Origin: Marinomonas ostreistagni
GTDB taxonomy: Bacteria; Pseudomonadota; Gammaproteobacteria; Pseudomonadales; Marinomonadaceae
DNA: 64,000 bases
Assembly: GCF_016888445.1 (NCBI RefSeq)
Contig: NZ_JAFEKF010000003.1
Location: forward strand, 248,001-312,000
Direction of reading: 5' to 3'
The notes beneath the pieces were generated by a model. That model saw only the letters and a program-made list of their open reading frames with translations, was not told the DNA's origin and made no database searches. The position numbers and the translations under genes are program-made. Positions 9,338-19,801 of the stretch are shown piece after piece. The first letter of the stretch is position 1, and the number at the start of each line of letters is the position of its first letter.

Positions 9338-9392
9338 TGTATATACCCTTTGTATTTAAAGCGCTGAAAAATAGACTGGTGTGTATCCAGCA

Positions 9393-10250
9393 TTAATGCT
9401 GAGCTGCAATCCACTGGTTTAATGCATCATGAGCTGGAGAAGTATTACAGCCATGACAAACCCAAGTTTGCCACTTCTCTGGCACAGCGGCTTTGACTCG
9501 TTCAGCTTCTTCTTTAGACGAGCAAGCCATAAACAAGCACGCGCCGGTGCCGGTTAACTTTGCTTCGCCAAATTGCGATAGCCAAATGAACGCGTCGTCC
9601 ACTTCAGGATAGAGCCTTCTGACGACCTCGAGACAGTCATTATGCCCATCCAGTTTCAAAGCGTGCGATATTCTGATCGCAGGGGTGTCTCTTGTCAAAT
9701 ATTTATCGGTAAAAATTTGCACAGTTGGGACTTCGCAATTGGGCTTTAAAAGCACGTAATACGGGGTCTCTGGCGTGGTTTGGGTAAGTTTCTCGCCAAT
9801 CCCTTCGGCGTACGCCGCATGACCAAAAACAAAGATGGGGACATCCGCCCCAAGGGTCTTACCAAGCTCGGCCAATTTGTCTAATGGCAGTTGGCATTGC
9901 CAAAGCTGGTTGAGTGCTAACAATGTGGTAGCGGCATCGCTGCTGCCACCGCCAATGCCGCCGCCCATGGGGAGAACTTTTTTAAGCTGAATCGATACAC
10001 CTGAGGTGGCAGATTTGTAGGGTTCCAACAGACGTGCGGCTTTGACAATTAAGTTGCTTTCAAAGGCTACGCCTGCAATGGCGGGGGTCAACGCAATTTG
10101 GTCATCATCGGTCAAAGTGAAGCTCAATTGATCGCACACATCGATAAACTGAAACAAGGTCTGCAGCTCATGATAACCGTCACTTCGTTGCCCTGTGATG
10201 TGCAAAAACAAATTCAACTTAGCGGGAGCGGGGAGTGTCAACGTGGTCAT
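9393..10250 (-). CDS. ispE: 4-diphosphocytidyl-2-C-methyl-D-erythritol kinase IspE
   Basis: GHMP kinase of the MEP pathway, phosphorylating CDP-ME before MEcPP formation. The start at 10250 is preferred over the in-frame ATG at 10262: it gives an ATGA overlap with the lolB stop and a 285-residue protein, close to E. coli IspE (283). Motifs: PAPAKLNLFL near residues 7-16 with the catalytic Lys, the ATP loop LPMGGGIGGGSSDA near 92-105, and the C-terminal GTGACLF segment near 235. Co-transcribed with lolB, translational coupling likely. Confidence 0.96.
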   Translation of the reverse strand: MTTLTLPAPAKLNLFLHITGQRSDGYHELQTLFQFIDVCDQLSFTLTDDDQIALTPAIAGVAFESNLIVKAARLLEPYKSATSGVSIQLKKVLPMGGGIGGGSSDAATTLLALNQLWQCQLPLDKLAELGKTLGADVPIFVFGHAAYAEGIGEKLTQTTPETPYYVLLKPNCEVPTVQIFTDKYLTRDTPAIRISHALKLDGHNDCLEVVRRLYPEVDDAFIWLSQFGEAKLTGTGACLFMACSSKEEAERVKAAVPEKWQTWVCHGCNTSPAHDALNQWIAAQH

Positions 10251-10822
10251 TGCAGGTCCCAATTCGTAATAATGAGATTAACTCGATAAGGCGCTTTGGC
10301 CACTTGAATTTTTTGTGGCAAGGTCAAGTGCTCGATCTGGGTAAACTCACGGTAATTGATGGTCCAGCCATCTTGAGTGATTTGCGTGGGCGTCACACCA
10401 TCACTACCGACTTGGATATCAGCTTGGGAGCTTGGTGCGGGTAAACCGCGGATCCAGTACTTCACTTGTGTAACAGGAAATTGCCAGCCAAATTCACGGT
10501 ACAGCATGGCTTCAGCGCTTGGGCCCGTTAGGGTCTTGTCATCGTATTTGAGGGTAGTGGTGCCGTCACTTAAGCCTTCAATGCGCGTGGCGCCTTGGCC
10601 AAAAGGGCCGTAAATATTGATTTGGTATTGGCTTGGCGAATGCTGCCAATTGAAATTGCCTGACACTGCATCGTCTGCGGTACGAATGCCGACACGACCT
10701 TCGGTGTGCCAAGTTTCTATGCCTGCTACGGAGTCTGGCAAAGGCGCTTTCGGCGTGGTGGGGGTTAGGCTACAGCCAGCCAGCATAAGTAGTGTGCTGG
10801 CGCCTATTAAAATGCGTTTCAT
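10247..10822 (-). CDS. lolB: Outer membrane lipoprotein receptor LolB
   Basis: Accepts lipoproteins from LolA and inserts them into the outer membrane. The 191-residue precursor has a lipoprotein signal (MKRILIGASTLLMLAGC) with Cys17 followed by Ser, consistent with outer-membrane sorting. The mature part matches the LolB fold pattern (WHTEGRVGIRT near the start; FNWQHSPSQYQINIYGPFGQG). Position between a TPR lipoprotein and ispE is conserved in Pseudomonas-like genomes. Its start overlaps the upstream gene by 4 bp and its stop overlaps ispE by 3 bp. Confidence 0.95.
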   Translation of the reverse strand: MKRILIGASTLLMLAGCSLTPTTPKAPLPDSVAGIETWHTEGRVGIRTADDAVSGNFNWQHSPSQYQINIYGPFGQGATRIEGLSDGTTTLKYDDKTLTGPSAEAMLYREFGWQFPVTQVKYWIRGLPAPSSQADIQVGSDGVTPTQITQDGWTINYREFTQIEHLTLPQKIQVAKAPYRVNLIITNWDLQ

Positions 10823-12558
10823 GAGTTTTCCTTACCCGTATTGAGTAGTTGCGGCGCATACTGTTGCACAGTGTCGCGCAGGGCTGGGAGTTGTGCGTTG
10901 TTACGCAACGCTTGCTGCCAAATAGCGATGGCTTGTGTTTGTTGATCAAGTTGCCAGAGTACTTCGCCATAATGGGCGCCGATTTCAGCATCATCGAGTG
11001 CTTGCCAAGATTGTGCGAGAAAACGCTCGGCTTGCTGCAAATCCCCTTGTAAATAGTAACCCCAACCCATGCTATCAAGGATCGCGGGGTCTTCGGGCTC
11101 TAGAGTATAAGCCTTTTTAATCCAGTCAAACGCAGTATCAAAGCGGTCGGGTTGGCGCACGAGCATGGTGTAGCCAAGCGCGTTGATGTACGCCGCGTCT
11201 TCGGGATGTTTGTCGACTAAAATCTTAAGGTCTTTGATGGCCGCTTGCCACTGTTGCTGACTGTCAAAGAAAATAGCGCGTTTGTAGCGCACTGAATCAA
11301 GCTCTGGGAAGGTGGCAAGCGCGTTATTGAGTAATCCCAGCGCCAGATCTGGACGGCCATTTTGCTCATGGATCTCACTCACGCCGATAATGTGCCCAGG
11401 CTCTTGTTCAGCCGCCGCACGCTGTAAAATGATCGGGTTGACTTGGTCACTTTGGTCGGCTTGGTAAAACCATTCAACCAGCAGCTCGGTGGCGTTCCAG
11501 CTAAGAGGGCCAAATACATTGGCAAGGTTACGCAGTGCTTGGTCGTATTGACCTAGTTGCTGTTGAGCATTGGCAAGGAAAAACTGAATTTGATTGTGCA
11601 GTCCACCTTGTTGGGGCAGATCACTAAGCAGCGCTGCACTTTGCTGTGCTTGACCTTCCATCAGCAATTGTTGCCCTAGGGCCAGACCGATCTGTTGGCG
11701 CATAGCATCGGATAGGTCGGCTTGATGAAAGGCTGTGATTGCCTCTTTGGTGTAACCATTCTTGACCATGATCTCGAGCAAATTGCCTAGGACACGCTCG
11801 CTGTTAGGAAAGCGTTCAAGGGCGTCAGCTAAGGTTTTTTGAGCACGTTTTGGATGGCCCATATGGTCTTGACTGACTGCTTTGATGATCAGTAAGGCTT
11901 CTTGCTCTTTTTTTGCAACACGCGCTAGCAATGGATCAATGGTGTCGACAATGGTCTGATAGCGGCCTTTGAGAAACAGCAAATGAAATTGTGCCGTTTG
12001 AACGTATGTGTTGTCGTTAAGCTTAGGTGTGTCTAATGCTTGAAAGAGTGTGGCGGTTACTTGATTGTTGCGCACGTTTTGATCAACAAAGTCCGGTAAG
12101 AAAGCAAGTGAGACTTGCTGTTCGGTGGCGTTAATCAATAATTGCTGTGCGGCCTCGGCCTGTTGTGCAATCAATAGCGCTTGCAGTCGAACGGGATAGG
12201 CTTGCGCCGCGTCAGGTTCAAGCGTTAGCCAATGCTCACTGGCTTGCAGTACTTGCTGGTTGTCTTCGCTGATCATAGCAGCGGTGGTGGCGCGTTTGGC
12301 AACGGCGGCATCTTGTGTTGCTTGCGCGGCATCGTAGTACAGTTGTGACGCCTTGGTACTGCCTTGACGTTGAAGCGTAAACTCAGCTGTTAAAAGTTGT
12401 GATAAACGCTCAGCGCGCTCTGAGCGAGTAATCGGTTGCCAGCTGTTGTCTACTGGCAAAGCGGTTGTAGGCTGGGTAGAGCAGGCACTGACAAACACTG
12501 ATAACGCTGACACGAGTAGCGTTTTCTTAAATGAGAAATGAGCTTGCATTCTTTGCAT
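10819..12558 (-). CDS. TPR-repeat lipoprotein upstream of lolB
   Basis: A 579-residue protein with a lipoprotein signal (lipobox VSAC, Cys26, Ser at +2, so probably outer membrane). The rest is helical, Gln/Ala/Leu-rich and contains several TPR motifs, clearest near the C-terminus (about 400-550: DPAILDSMGWGYYLQGDLQQAE, a highly typical TPR). Large TPR proteins of this kind are the usual first gene of the lolB-ispE operon in Pseudomonas and relatives. A role in envelope assembly is inferred from context only. AGGTC precedes the ATG. It is divergent from hemA across 230 bp. Confidence 0.85.
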   Translation of the reverse strand: MQRMQAHFSFKKTLLVSALSVFVSACSTQPTTALPVDNSWQPITRSERAERLSQLLTAEFTLQRQGSTKASQLYYDAAQATQDAAVAKRATTAAMISEDNQQVLQASEHWLTLEPDAAQAYPVRLQALLIAQQAEAAQQLLINATEQQVSLAFLPDFVDQNVRNNQVTATLFQALDTPKLNDNTYVQTAQFHLLFLKGRYQTIVDTIDPLLARVAKKEQEALLIIKAVSQDHMGHPKRAQKTLADALERFPNSERVLGNLLEIMVKNGYTKEAITAFHQADLSDAMRQQIGLALGQQLLMEGQAQQSAALLSDLPQQGGLHNQIQFFLANAQQQLGQYDQALRNLANVFGPLSWNATELLVEWFYQADQSDQVNPIILQRAAAEQEPGHIIGVSEIHEQNGRPDLALGLLNNALATFPELDSVRYKRAIFFDSQQQWQAAIKDLKILVDKHPEDAAYINALGYTMLVRQPDRFDTAFDWIKKAYTLEPEDPAILDSMGWGYYLQGDLQQAERFLAQSWQALDDAEIGAHYGEVLWQLDQQTQAIAIWQQALRNNAQLPALRDTVQQYAPQLLNTGKENS

Positions 12559-12698
12559 GATGACCTGCCTAATTTTAATCCTTAGACGCTATGTTAGCTC
12601 TGCTTAAGCGGGCTTGTCAGCCCATTGTCGAGCAAGAGAGTGTAAGGAACCTTTAGATTTATTGATTTGATGGGGTGCGAATAGCTAAAAATTCCACT

Positions 12699-12704
12699 TA
12701 TAAT
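12699..12704 (+). promoter_or_regulatory. Candidate -10 box for hemA
   Basis: A perfect TATAAT lies 85 bp before the hemA start in the 230-bp divergent region. No good -35 is found at 16-18 bp, so this is a -10 assignment only. I recognise nothing else in the gap. Confidence 0.4.
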
Positions 12705-12788
12705 AGGCCCATCATGGTTATGTACAAGCAATGCTTGCGCATGGCAAAAGACATTAATTCGATCTCAAGCTGTGAGAAGAGTTCCTGA

Positions 12789-14057
12789 ATGCCGCTAATC
12801 ACTGTGGGCGTTAACCACAAAACTGCACCCGTATCCATTCGCGAAAGAATTTCGTTTGCCCCAGAAAAAATGGTGGAAGCGCTCAATTCTTTAGTATCCG
12901 AAGCCGATGCCAAAGAAGCGGTCATCGTTTCGACGTGTAATCGCACCGAGCTGTACTGTGCGGTGGAAGACGGTGTGCAGGAAGAGCAAATTATTCGTTG
13001 GTTAGGCCAGTATCACCAAATCGAGCCTGCTGAGTTAGGCCAGTTCTGCTATACCCACCATGGCGACGAAGGTGTGCGACATGTGATGCGTGTGGCATCC
13101 GGTCTTGATTCATTGATATTGGGTGAGCCGCAAATTCTAGGGCAGGTGAAATCAGCCTATGCGGTATCGCAAGAAGGCCAGTGCATTGGTGCTGAGCTAC
13201 AAGGGTTATTTCAGCAGACTTTTTCGGTGGCAAAAAAAGTACGTACTGATACGTCGATTGGCGAAAACCCGGTATCGATTGCCTTTGCGGCGGTCAGCTT
13301 GGCGCAACGCATCTTTGCCGATGTCAAACGTAGTACGGCACTGTTGATTGGCGCAGGGCAAACCATCGAGTTAGTGGCGCGCCATTTAAAAGAGGCAGGC
13401 ATTAAGCGTATTATTGTCGCCAACCGAACCTTGGAACGAGCGCAAATCCTAGCGTCAGAGTTAGGTGCTGAGGCTATTTTGCTGGGCGATATTAGTGATT
13501 ATCTGCCGCAAGCGGATATTGTCATTTCCTCAACCGCCAGTCAGTTACCGATTATTGGTAAGGGGATGATCGAACGCGCTACCAGTAAGCGTCGTCATAA
13601 GCCTATGCTACTGGTAGACATTGCTGTACCGCGTGACATTGAACCTGAAGTGCAAGACGTGGAAGATGCGTATCTGTATACCGTCGATGACTTGCATTCA
13701 GTCATCGAAGAAAACGTACGCTCGCGTCAAGAGGCAGCGCAGGCGGCCGAGCAGATTATCGAAGAAGGCATTGGCGAGTACAAACGCAAACAAGAGTCTC
13801 GCAAAGTTGCTGATCTAATTGTAAGCTACCGCGCCCAGGCAGATGCGATTAAACAGGCAGAGCTTGAGCGTGCTGTAAAAGGCTTAGAAGCAGGGCAATC
13901 ACCTGAGCAAGTATTAAATAAGTTGGCCCATGGGCTAATGAATAAATTGATCCATTCCCCGACACAGTATTTACGCCAAGCTGGCGCTGATGCCGATCAA
14001 GAGGCTCTGCAGGCCGCCGCCGATGTACTGGGAATAACCGACACGAAAGAATCCTAA
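12789..14057 (+). CDS. hemA: Glutamyl-tRNA reductase
   Basis: First committed step of C5-pathway tetrapyrrole synthesis, reducing Glu-tRNA to glutamate-1-semialdehyde with NADPH. The 422-residue length is typical. Catalytic Cys50 lies in [22 protein letters not shown] (residues 7-19), the NADPH loop [15 protein letters not shown] near 190 and the C-terminal dimerisation helix are all present. Its stop overlaps the prfA start (TAATG), so hemA-prfA are translationally coupled, as in E. coli. Divergent from the TPR-lolB-ispE operon as in Pseudomonas. Confidence 0.98.
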   Translation: MPLITVGVNHKTAPVSIRERISFAPEKMVEALNSLVSEADAKEAVIVSTCNRTELYCAVEDGVQEEQIIRWLGQYHQIEPAELGQFCYTHHGDEGVRHVMRVASGLDSLILGEPQILGQVKSAYAVSQEGQCIGAELQGLFQQTFSVAKKVRTDTSIGENPVSIAFAAVSLAQRIFADVKRSTALLIGAGQTIELVARHLKEAGIKRIIVANRTLERAQILASELGAEAILLGDISDYLPQADIVISSTASQLPIIGKGMIERATSKRRHKPMLLVDIAVPRDIEPEVQDVEDAYLYTVDDLHSVIEENVRSRQEAAQAAEQIIEEGIGEYKRKQESRKVADLIVSYRAQADAIKQAELERAVKGLEAGQSPEQVLNKLAHGLMNKLIHSPTQYLRQAGADADQEALQAAADVLGITDTKES

Positions 14058-15145
14058 TGAAAGAATCGATTAAGTTTAAATTAGAAAGTTTGGCTGAGCG
14101 CTACGAAGAACTAGCCGCATTGCTCAGTGACGCTGATGTGATTATGGATCAAGATTTGTTCCGTAATTACAGCAAAGAGTACGCCGAGCTTGAGCCTGTA
14201 GTGAAATGCTTTGAAGAGTACCAACAGGTATTAGAAAACATAGAAGAAGCAGAGCTGTTGCTGAGCGACAGTGACCCAGATATCAAAGAAATGGGGCAAG
14301 AAGAGCTCAAAGCTGGCCAAGAGCAAAAAGAGCAGTTGTTACTGGATCTGCAAAAGTTGCTACTGCCGAAAGACCCAAATGATTCGAAAAACGTATTCCT
14401 AGAGATTCGTGCCGGAACCGGTGGTGATGAAGCTTCTATTTTCTCAGGTGACCTGTTCCGCATGTATTCACGTTATGCCGAAACGCAGCGCTGGCGCGTA
14501 GAGATCGTCAGTGAGAGTGAAGGCGAGCACGGTGGATACAAAGAAGTGATTGCCCGTATCGTAGGTGATGGTGCTTACTCGAAACTTAAGTTCGAGTCGG
14601 GCGCTCACCGTGTGCAGCGTGTGCCAGCAACCGAGTCACAAGGTCGTATCCATACGTCAGCCTGTACAGTCGCAATCTTGCCAGAGATGGACGAAGTTGA
14701 AGCGGTTAACATCAACAAAGCTGACCTGCGTATCGACACTTTCCGTGCGTCCGGTGCCGGTGGTCAGCACGTCAACAAAACTGACTCAGCGATTCGTATC
14801 TTGCACATCCCAACCGGGGTGGTCGTAGAATGTCAGGACGAGCGTTCACAGCATAAGAACCGTGCCAAAGCCATGGCCCTGTTGGCGTCTAAACTGCAAG
14901 CCGCTGAAGAAGACAAAGCGGCTTCAGAGCAATCTGAGGCGCGTCGCTCATTGGTGGGCAGTGGTGACCGTTCGGAACGTATTCGTACCTACAACTACCC
15001 ACAAGGGCGTGTGACCGATCACCGTATCAATTTGACCTTGTATAAACTCGATGAAATCGTCCAAGGCGATTTGGATGCCTTGGTGAATCCGCTGGTGAAT
15101 GAATACCAAGCAGAGCAGTTGGCGGCCTTAAGCGGTGAAAATTAA
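14057..15145 (+). CDS. prfA: Peptide chain release factor RF1
   Basis: Terminates translation at UAA and UAG. The 362-residue length fits. The stop-codon recognition tripeptide is PAT at residues 190-192, which marks RF1 rather than RF2, and the GGQ peptidyl-hydrolysis motif is at 235-237 within [13 protein letters not shown]. The Gln of GGQ is the methylation target of PrmC, encoded immediately downstream. The start overlaps the hemA stop by one base. Confidence 0.98.
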   Translation: MKESIKFKLESLAERYEELAALLSDADVIMDQDLFRNYSKEYAELEPVVKCFEEYQQVLENIEEAELLLSDSDPDIKEMGQEELKAGQEQKEQLLLDLQKLLLPKDPNDSKNVFLEIRAGTGGDEASIFSGDLFRMYSRYAETQRWRVEIVSESEGEHGGYKEVIARIVGDGAYSKLKFESGAHRVQRVPATESQGRIHTSACTVAILPEMDEVEAVNINKADLRIDTFRASGAGGQHVNKTDSAIRILHIPTGVVVECQDERSQHKNRAKAMALLASKLQAAEEDKAASEQSEARRSLVGSGDRSERIRTYNYPQGRVTDHRINLTLYKLDEIVQGDLDALVNPLVNEYQAEQLAALSGEN

Positions 15146-15151
15146 TTCGAC

Positions 15152-16018
15152 ATGATGCAAAGTACCTCAGTGAGTGATCTATCCATAGCAGAGTCGCTAC
15201 GCCAAGCAACACAAAGGCTGACGGCGACGAGTCCAACCGCGCAGTTAGACGCCCAGCTCTTGCTCACTGAGGTACTGGATGTGTCGACAGCGTATTTTTA
15301 TACGTGGCCGGATAAAGTATTAAGTAATGATCAGCAGGTGGCGTTTGATGCGCTACTGGTGCGTCGTGAGCAAGGCGAGCCGATCGCCTATATCTTAGGT
15401 CAGCAGGACTTCTGGACGCTGACCTTAGCGACGTCTCCTAGTACTTTGATTCCGCGGGCGGATACCGAACGCTTGGTGGAAGTAGCGCTGGAGAAACTTG
15501 AAGGCATGTCTGCACCTAAGGTGCTAGATTTGGGTACGGGGACTGGAGCGATTGCCTTGGCCATTGCTCAAGAAGTACCTGAAGCGGATGTGTTAGGCAT
15601 TGACTACAGTGCTGAAGCGGTGGCGCTAGCACGTCGTAACGCTGAGTCAAATGTGATCAGCAATGCTAGGTTTAAACAGAGTGATTGGTTTGCACAACTT
15701 GGCGCGCAAGAGCGCTTTGATATCATTGTATCGAACCCGCCTTATATTGACCCTGATGATGTGCATTTAGAGCAGGGCGATGTGCGCTTTGAGCCATTAT
15801 CGGCGTTAGTGGCACAAGAGCAGGGGTTGGCGGATATTCGACATATTATTAGCCAAGCAAGCGACTATCTTAATCACTCTGGTTGGTTGCTGTTTGAACA
15901 CGGCTACGACCAGGCTCAAGCTGTGCAAGCGCTGCTGTTGGCGGCCAATTTTAGCGCGGTCGAAACCTTTCAAGATTTAGGTGATAACGATCGAGTTACA
16001 ATAGGGCGTAAGGAATAA
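15152..16018 (+). CDS. prmC: Release factor glutamine methyltransferase PrmC
   Basis: N5-methylates the GGQ glutamine of RF1 and RF2. The 288-residue protein has the PrmC helical N-domain (about 10-90) and a class I SAM domain with DLGTGTGAIALA at 126-137 and the substrate-binding NPPY at 195-198. It starts 6 bp after prfA; two adjacent ATG codons make the exact start uncertain by one residue. Converges on yaaA with only about 25 bp between and no stem-loop terminator. Confidence 0.97.
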   Translation: MMQSTSVSDLSIAESLRQATQRLTATSPTAQLDAQLLLTEVLDVSTAYFYTWPDKVLSNDQQVAFDALLVRREQGEPIAYILGQQDFWTLTLATSPSTLIPRADTERLVEVALEKLEGMSAPKVLDLGTGTGAIALAIAQEVPEADVLGIDYSAEAVALARRNAESNVISNARFKQSDWFAQLGAQERFDIIVSNPPYIDPDDVHLEQGDVRFEPLSALVAQEQGLADIRHIISQASDYLNHSGWLLFEHGYDQAQAVQALLLAANFSAVETFQDLGDNDRVTIGRKE

Positions 16019-16043
16019 CCTTAGCCCTACTCAATTTAGTCGC

Positions 16044-16820
16044 TTACTCAGTCACGCCTTCGGCGCGGATAAAGACCGGCTCATTGGCCTTTGAGCGTTC
16101 TGGGTCATAGCGATAGCCAGCCAAATCAAATCCTTTAATCTCTTCTAATGTAGTGGCTTGATTTTCAATCAAATACCGTACCATTAGGCCACGAGCTTTT
16201 TTAGCGTAGAAGCTGATCACTTTGTATTGACCGTTTTTCTCATCTAAAAAGTTAGGTGTGATGATCGTGTTGTTAAGGGCTTTTTTGTCGACCGCTTTGA
16301 AGTATTCCGTTGAGGCGAGGTTAACCAGCAACTCATCTTGCTCAAGCTCTTCGTTCAGGGCCGGAGCAATGATATCCGACCAAAAGTGATAAAGATTGTC
16401 GCCTTTAGGGTTAGCAAGCTTGGTGCCCATTTCTAGGCGGTATGGCTGCATTAAATCTAACGGTTTGAGCAATCCATATAGACCACTTAACATTCTGAGA
16501 TGGGACTGTGCGTAATGAATTTGCTCTGGCGTCAGACTATAAGCATCTAAGCCTGTATAAACATCGCCCATAAAGGTAAACATGGCTGGGCGGCTATTGT
16601 TTTGGTCGTGTGCTTTTTGCCAAGCTTGGTAGCGTTCGACATTGAGCGTCGCTAATTTATCGCTTAGTTTCATCAGTGTGGCAATGTCTGCTGGAGAGTA
16701 TGGCTTAATCGTATCGATCAGCTGTTGCGCCTGATCGAGGAATACAGGCTCAGAGGTGGTGTTAATAGGTAAGGAGCTGTCTAAATCCAGCGTTTTGGCT
16801 GGAGAGATTAAATATTTCAT
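16044..16820 (-). CDS. yaaA: Peroxide stress protein YaaA (DUF328/UPF0246)
   Basis: The 258-residue length and the opening KYLISPAKTLDLDS are diagnostic of the YaaA family. E. coli YaaA lowers free intracellular iron during peroxide stress, and a structural study assigned it DNA-binding features; the molecular activity is not settled. The conserved segments GDVYTGLDAYSL near 84 and LYGLLKPLDLMQPYRLEMG near 115 are intact. It stands alone between convergent prmC and a divergent small gene. Confidence 0.95.
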   Translation of the reverse strand: MKYLISPAKTLDLDSSLPINTTSEPVFLDQAQQLIDTIKPYSPADIATLMKLSDKLATLNVERYQAWQKAHDQNNSRPAMFTFMGDVYTGLDAYSLTPEQIHYAQSHLRMLSGLYGLLKPLDLMQPYRLEMGTKLANPKGDNLYHFWSDIIAPALNEELEQDELLVNLASTEYFKAVDKKALNNTIITPNFLDEKNGQYKVISFYAKKARGLMVRYLIENQATTLEEIKGFDLAGYRYDPERSKANEPVFIRAEGVTE

Positions 16821-16908
16821 GATCTAACCCTGCTAATCGTTGCGTTTGCACAAGATTATCCATAGAGTAAAGATAGATATCCACTAATTGCCTTGATAGA
16901 GATATTGT

Positions 16909-17112
16909 ATGAAGGACAACTTAATACAGTTCCCTGAAAAACACAGCAACCACTCGGCCGTTGTGCGCACCGCTGAGGACGTGGATATGCCAGAAACTCA
17001 CCAGTTGATAAAGCTACGCCAAGCCTTTGATGAGGCGCGTAAGCATTGGCCATTAGAAATGGCGGAATTGCCTGAACAAAACCGCAAGTGCGCTCATTCT
17101 TCTAAGCGATAA
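16909..17112 (+). CDS. Small hypothetical protein, 67 aa
   Basis: I do not recognise this protein. It is charged and soluble, with no signal peptide or membrane segment. The first part (MKDNLIQFPEKHSNH) resembles the IQFP openings seen in some small gammaproteobacterial proteins, and residues 30-55 (HQLIKLRQAFDEARKHWPLEMAEL) would form an amphipathic helix. Support for a real gene: it fills the gap between yaaA and the next gene exactly, is followed after 24 bp by a gene with a good ribosome-binding site, and the composition looks protein-like. Its own ribosome-binding site is weak. Confidence 0.6.
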   Translation: MKDNLIQFPEKHSNHSAVVRTAEDVDMPETHQLIKLRQAFDEARKHWPLEMAELPEQNRKCAHSSKR

Positions 17113-17136
17113 TAACCAAGGATTGGGGTAACCATA

Positions 17137-18054
17137 GTGTTGGCTTTTGTTGTCAAACACTCCTTAGTGGGGATGTTTTTGTGTGCTCTGTTGGGCTTTT
17201 TGTTGCCAGCAGCGTCTAATTGGCTGTTTCCAGTCTTGCCTTACGTTCTCTTCACCTTGATGCTCTTGACTCTTTTAGGTATGCCGATGCAAGCCTTGAT
17301 GCGCCGTGTGATGCATCGTGCTATGTGGTGTTATGGATTGCTGCATTGCGCTTTTTTTATGCTTCTATTCACGGCGATCGGATTAGCTTTTGAGGTATCT
17401 GATGAGTTGCTGCTCGCTGTCTTGGGTGTCGGCGCGACGGGCTCTTTATTTGCAACGCCAGCGATCGTTAGGGCGTTAGGGTTTGATAGCTTAGAAGCCA
17501 TGGCGATGACGATAGTAACAACTTTGCTGTTGCCGATTGCGTTGTTTATTCCGATCAAATGGATTCATCTATCTGAAGGTGGGTTGGATTTTGTCACTTA
17601 CGGCATACGTTTACTGATCTTCATTGCCGGTCCTATTTTATTTTCGTATTTAGCACATCGTTTTTTGCCGCAGGAATGGCTAAAGCGCACACTTGTCAAA
17701 ATTTCTCCCTATACGATCTTGTTAGTATTTGCCTTCCCGTTTGGCCTGATCGGTAGCTATCGCGGTTTGTGGGATCAGCAAGCTTCGCTAGCACTGTGGT
17801 ACTTACTCTTGTCAGTCGTATTGGTAATGGTCTTCTTTTTTGTCACCTTTCTATGCTATCGAAAGGCAGGCCTTGAAGAGGCGCTAACGGCTGCCATTAC
17901 TGCCGGTAATCGCAATGTTTTGCTGACTTACTCGATCGCGGGGAGTTTGCTAGGACCTGCCTTTTTACCGTTAGCTGGAGCGCTACAAGTACCGACTTAT
18001 TTATTGCCAGTCATGACAAAGCGCTTACATCGAATCTTCGCTAAGAAAAAATAA
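17137..18054 (+). CDS. Membrane protein, probable bile acid:sodium symporter (BASS) family
   Basis: A 305-residue polytopic protein with about nine or ten hydrophobic segments evenly spread. The segment ITAGNRNVLLTYSIAG near 251-266 resembles the conserved G-x-RN-x-x-L motif of the SBF/BASS fold, and GATGSLFATPAIVRALG near 98-114 could be the opposite crossover helix. I therefore place it near BASS transporters, not firmly; substrate unknown. The start is GTG at 17137 with AAGGATTGGGG upstream. It is 24 bp after the 67-aa gene and probably in one unit with it. Confidence 0.55.
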   Translation: MLAFVVKHSLVGMFLCALLGFLLPAASNWLFPVLPYVLFTLMLLTLLGMPMQALMRRVMHRAMWCYGLLHCAFFMLLFTAIGLAFEVSDELLLAVLGVGATGSLFATPAIVRALGFDSLEAMAMTIVTTLLLPIALFIPIKWIHLSEGGLDFVTYGIRLLIFIAGPILFSYLAHRFLPQEWLKRTLVKISPYTILLVFAFPFGLIGSYRGLWDQQASLALWYLLLSVVLVMVFFFVTFLCYRKAGLEEALTAAITAGNRNVLLTYSIAGSLLGPAFLPLAGALQVPTYLLPVMTKRLHRIFAKKK

Positions 18055-18232
18055 TAGCCACTATCAATAGCTTATAACTGTGCTTCTATATCCACTATTT
18101 TTGCATGGAGATTACGCAAGCTATAAAAATGCGACTACTCTTTGATAAGAGATAACTAATAACTCGGTTTCAAGTTAAAAACTTAAAAGCAATTTTTGTA
18201 TGGTGAAGTAGTTTTAGTTGGGCGAGGGAATT

Positions 18233-19780
18233 ATGCGCAAGAATTTACCAGTGACAAACGTCGAGCGTACATTCGCTCAAGAGGTCAAGCTGATCTCTAC
18301 AACCGATTTAAAAGGGCGCATCAAACACTCTAACCAGGCATTTATTGATATCAGTGGCTTTGATAAAGAAGAGCTTATCGGTGCGCCTCATAACCTTGTG
18401 CGTCACCCAGATATGCCGGAAGCGGCATTTGAGATTATGTGGCAGAAACTTAAACAAGGTAAGCCTTGGATGGGGTTGGTTAAAAACCGCAGTAAAAATG
18501 GTGATTATTACTGGGTTGACGCGTATGTCATGCCAGTCACAGAAAGCGGCCAAGTAGTCGGTTACGAATCCGTTCGCAGTTGTCCTAGTCGTGCTGACAT
18601 TGCTCGCGCAGAAAAACTCTATGCCATGATTCGTAACGGCCGCATGCCGAAGGCATTATCAGGCACTTACGTGTCTCTGGGCGTATTGGCTGCAACCGTC
18701 GCAGCATCAACGTGGATGGCGCTGGCACAAATAGACTACGCTTGGGTGCCGACGATGGCGGGCTTGGTGGGCGTTAGCGCACAGAGTTTATTTGCTCGTC
18801 GTAAGCTCAATCACATTATTCAACATGCTTTAAGCCATGCCTTCACGCACCCTGTAGCGGCGCATACCTATTCTCACAACAATCTTGATATCGCCACATT
18901 AGAAGTCGCGATCAAAAGTCAGAAGATGCATTTAGATACCGTGCTGACACGTATCGAAGACGAATCTAATGAAGTGTTTCAGCGCTCTAAGGTTGGCCTT
19001 GAACGCACCGAAAGCGCTTCCCAGAAAATTAAGCAACAGCAAAGTGAAACCCAAGAAGTCGCTGCGGCGATGCATGAAATGACCACCACGGTGGGCGATG
19101 TATCTAAGCATGTACAGTTAACCGCTAATAAAGCGGTCGAGTCACGTAATATCGCCACCAATGGCGATCAAATCTTGGAGCAAACGTTAGCGGCAGTGCA
19201 GTCTTTAGCGTCATTGGTTGAGCAGGTATCGCAATCCGTGTCGGCATTGGCGAAACAGTCTGAAGACATTGCCAAAGTGGCGGTTATGATTGATCAAATC
19301 GCCGAGCAGACCAACTTACTTGCTTTAAATGCGGCCATTGAGGCGGCGCGGGCCGGCGAGCATGGCCGTGGTTTTGCGGTGGTCGCGGATGAAGTGCGAC
19401 AGTTGGCAATGCGGACGCAAGACTCCACCAAAGAGATTCATCAAATCATTGAGGGGCTGCGTGGCGGTGCCTCAGAAGCAGAGCGTTCAGCGCAAAAAGG
19501 TCAAACAGGTGCCAGTGAAGGCTTGCAGAAAATGCACGACGCACAACAAGCCTTGCAAGCCATTGTCGAAGTAGTGAACGCCATTTCGGACATGTCGACA
19601 CAGATGGCAGCGGCAGTTGAAGAGCAAGCCCAAGTGGCAGAAGAAATTAATCAGCAGCTAGTAAGAATCTCCGACTTGGCTGTTGAGAGTGGCGAAGAAT
19701 CGGATGCGGCCATGCAGAATATGCTGGAGCTGAAGGAAGTGGCGTTGGAAATGCATGAGCTGGTCGTACGTTTTCGCTAA
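18233..19780 (+). CDS. Aer-like methyl-accepting chemotaxis protein with N-terminal PAS domain
   Basis: Start at ATG 18233 is chosen because GAGGG lies 5-8 bp upstream; a TTG at 18218 is in frame but upstream of that site. The 515-residue protein has a cytoplasmic PAS domain (about 20-115, with [18 protein letters not shown] typical of Aer), a short hydrophobic hairpin (about 150-190), and an MCP signalling domain whose hairpin tip reads [20 protein letters not shown] near 360. There is no periplasmic sensor, so it should sense an internal signal; Aer uses FAD to read redox state, but FAD binding here is inference. It ends with a strong terminator. Confidence 0.93.
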   Translation: MRKNLPVTNVERTFAQEVKLISTTDLKGRIKHSNQAFIDISGFDKEELIGAPHNLVRHPDMPEAAFEIMWQKLKQGKPWMGLVKNRSKNGDYYWVDAYVMPVTESGQVVGYESVRSCPSRADIARAEKLYAMIRNGRMPKALSGTYVSLGVLAATVAASTWMALAQIDYAWVPTMAGLVGVSAQSLFARRKLNHIIQHALSHAFTHPVAAHTYSHNNLDIATLEVAIKSQKMHLDTVLTRIEDESNEVFQRSKVGLERTESASQKIKQQQSETQEVAAAMHEMTTTVGDVSKHVQLTANKAVESRNIATNGDQILEQTLAAVQSLASLVEQVSQSVSALAKQSEDIAKVAVMIDQIAEQTNLLALNAAIEAARAGEHGRGFAVVADEVRQLAMRTQDSTKEIHQIIEGLRGGASEAERSAQKGQTGASEGLQKMHDAQQALQAIVEVVNAISDMSTQMAAAVEEQAQVAEEINQQLVRISDLAVESGEESDAAMQNMLELKEVALEMHELVVRFR

Positions 19781-19801
19781 ACCGCTAACAATGCAGTGAC
19801 A

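Noticed and set aside
18123..18148. Sigma-28-like promoter before the chemoreceptor gene
   Set aside because: TAAA and GATAA elements are present but the spacing is about 2 bp short and the GCC part of GCCGATAA is missing; not strong enough to claim.
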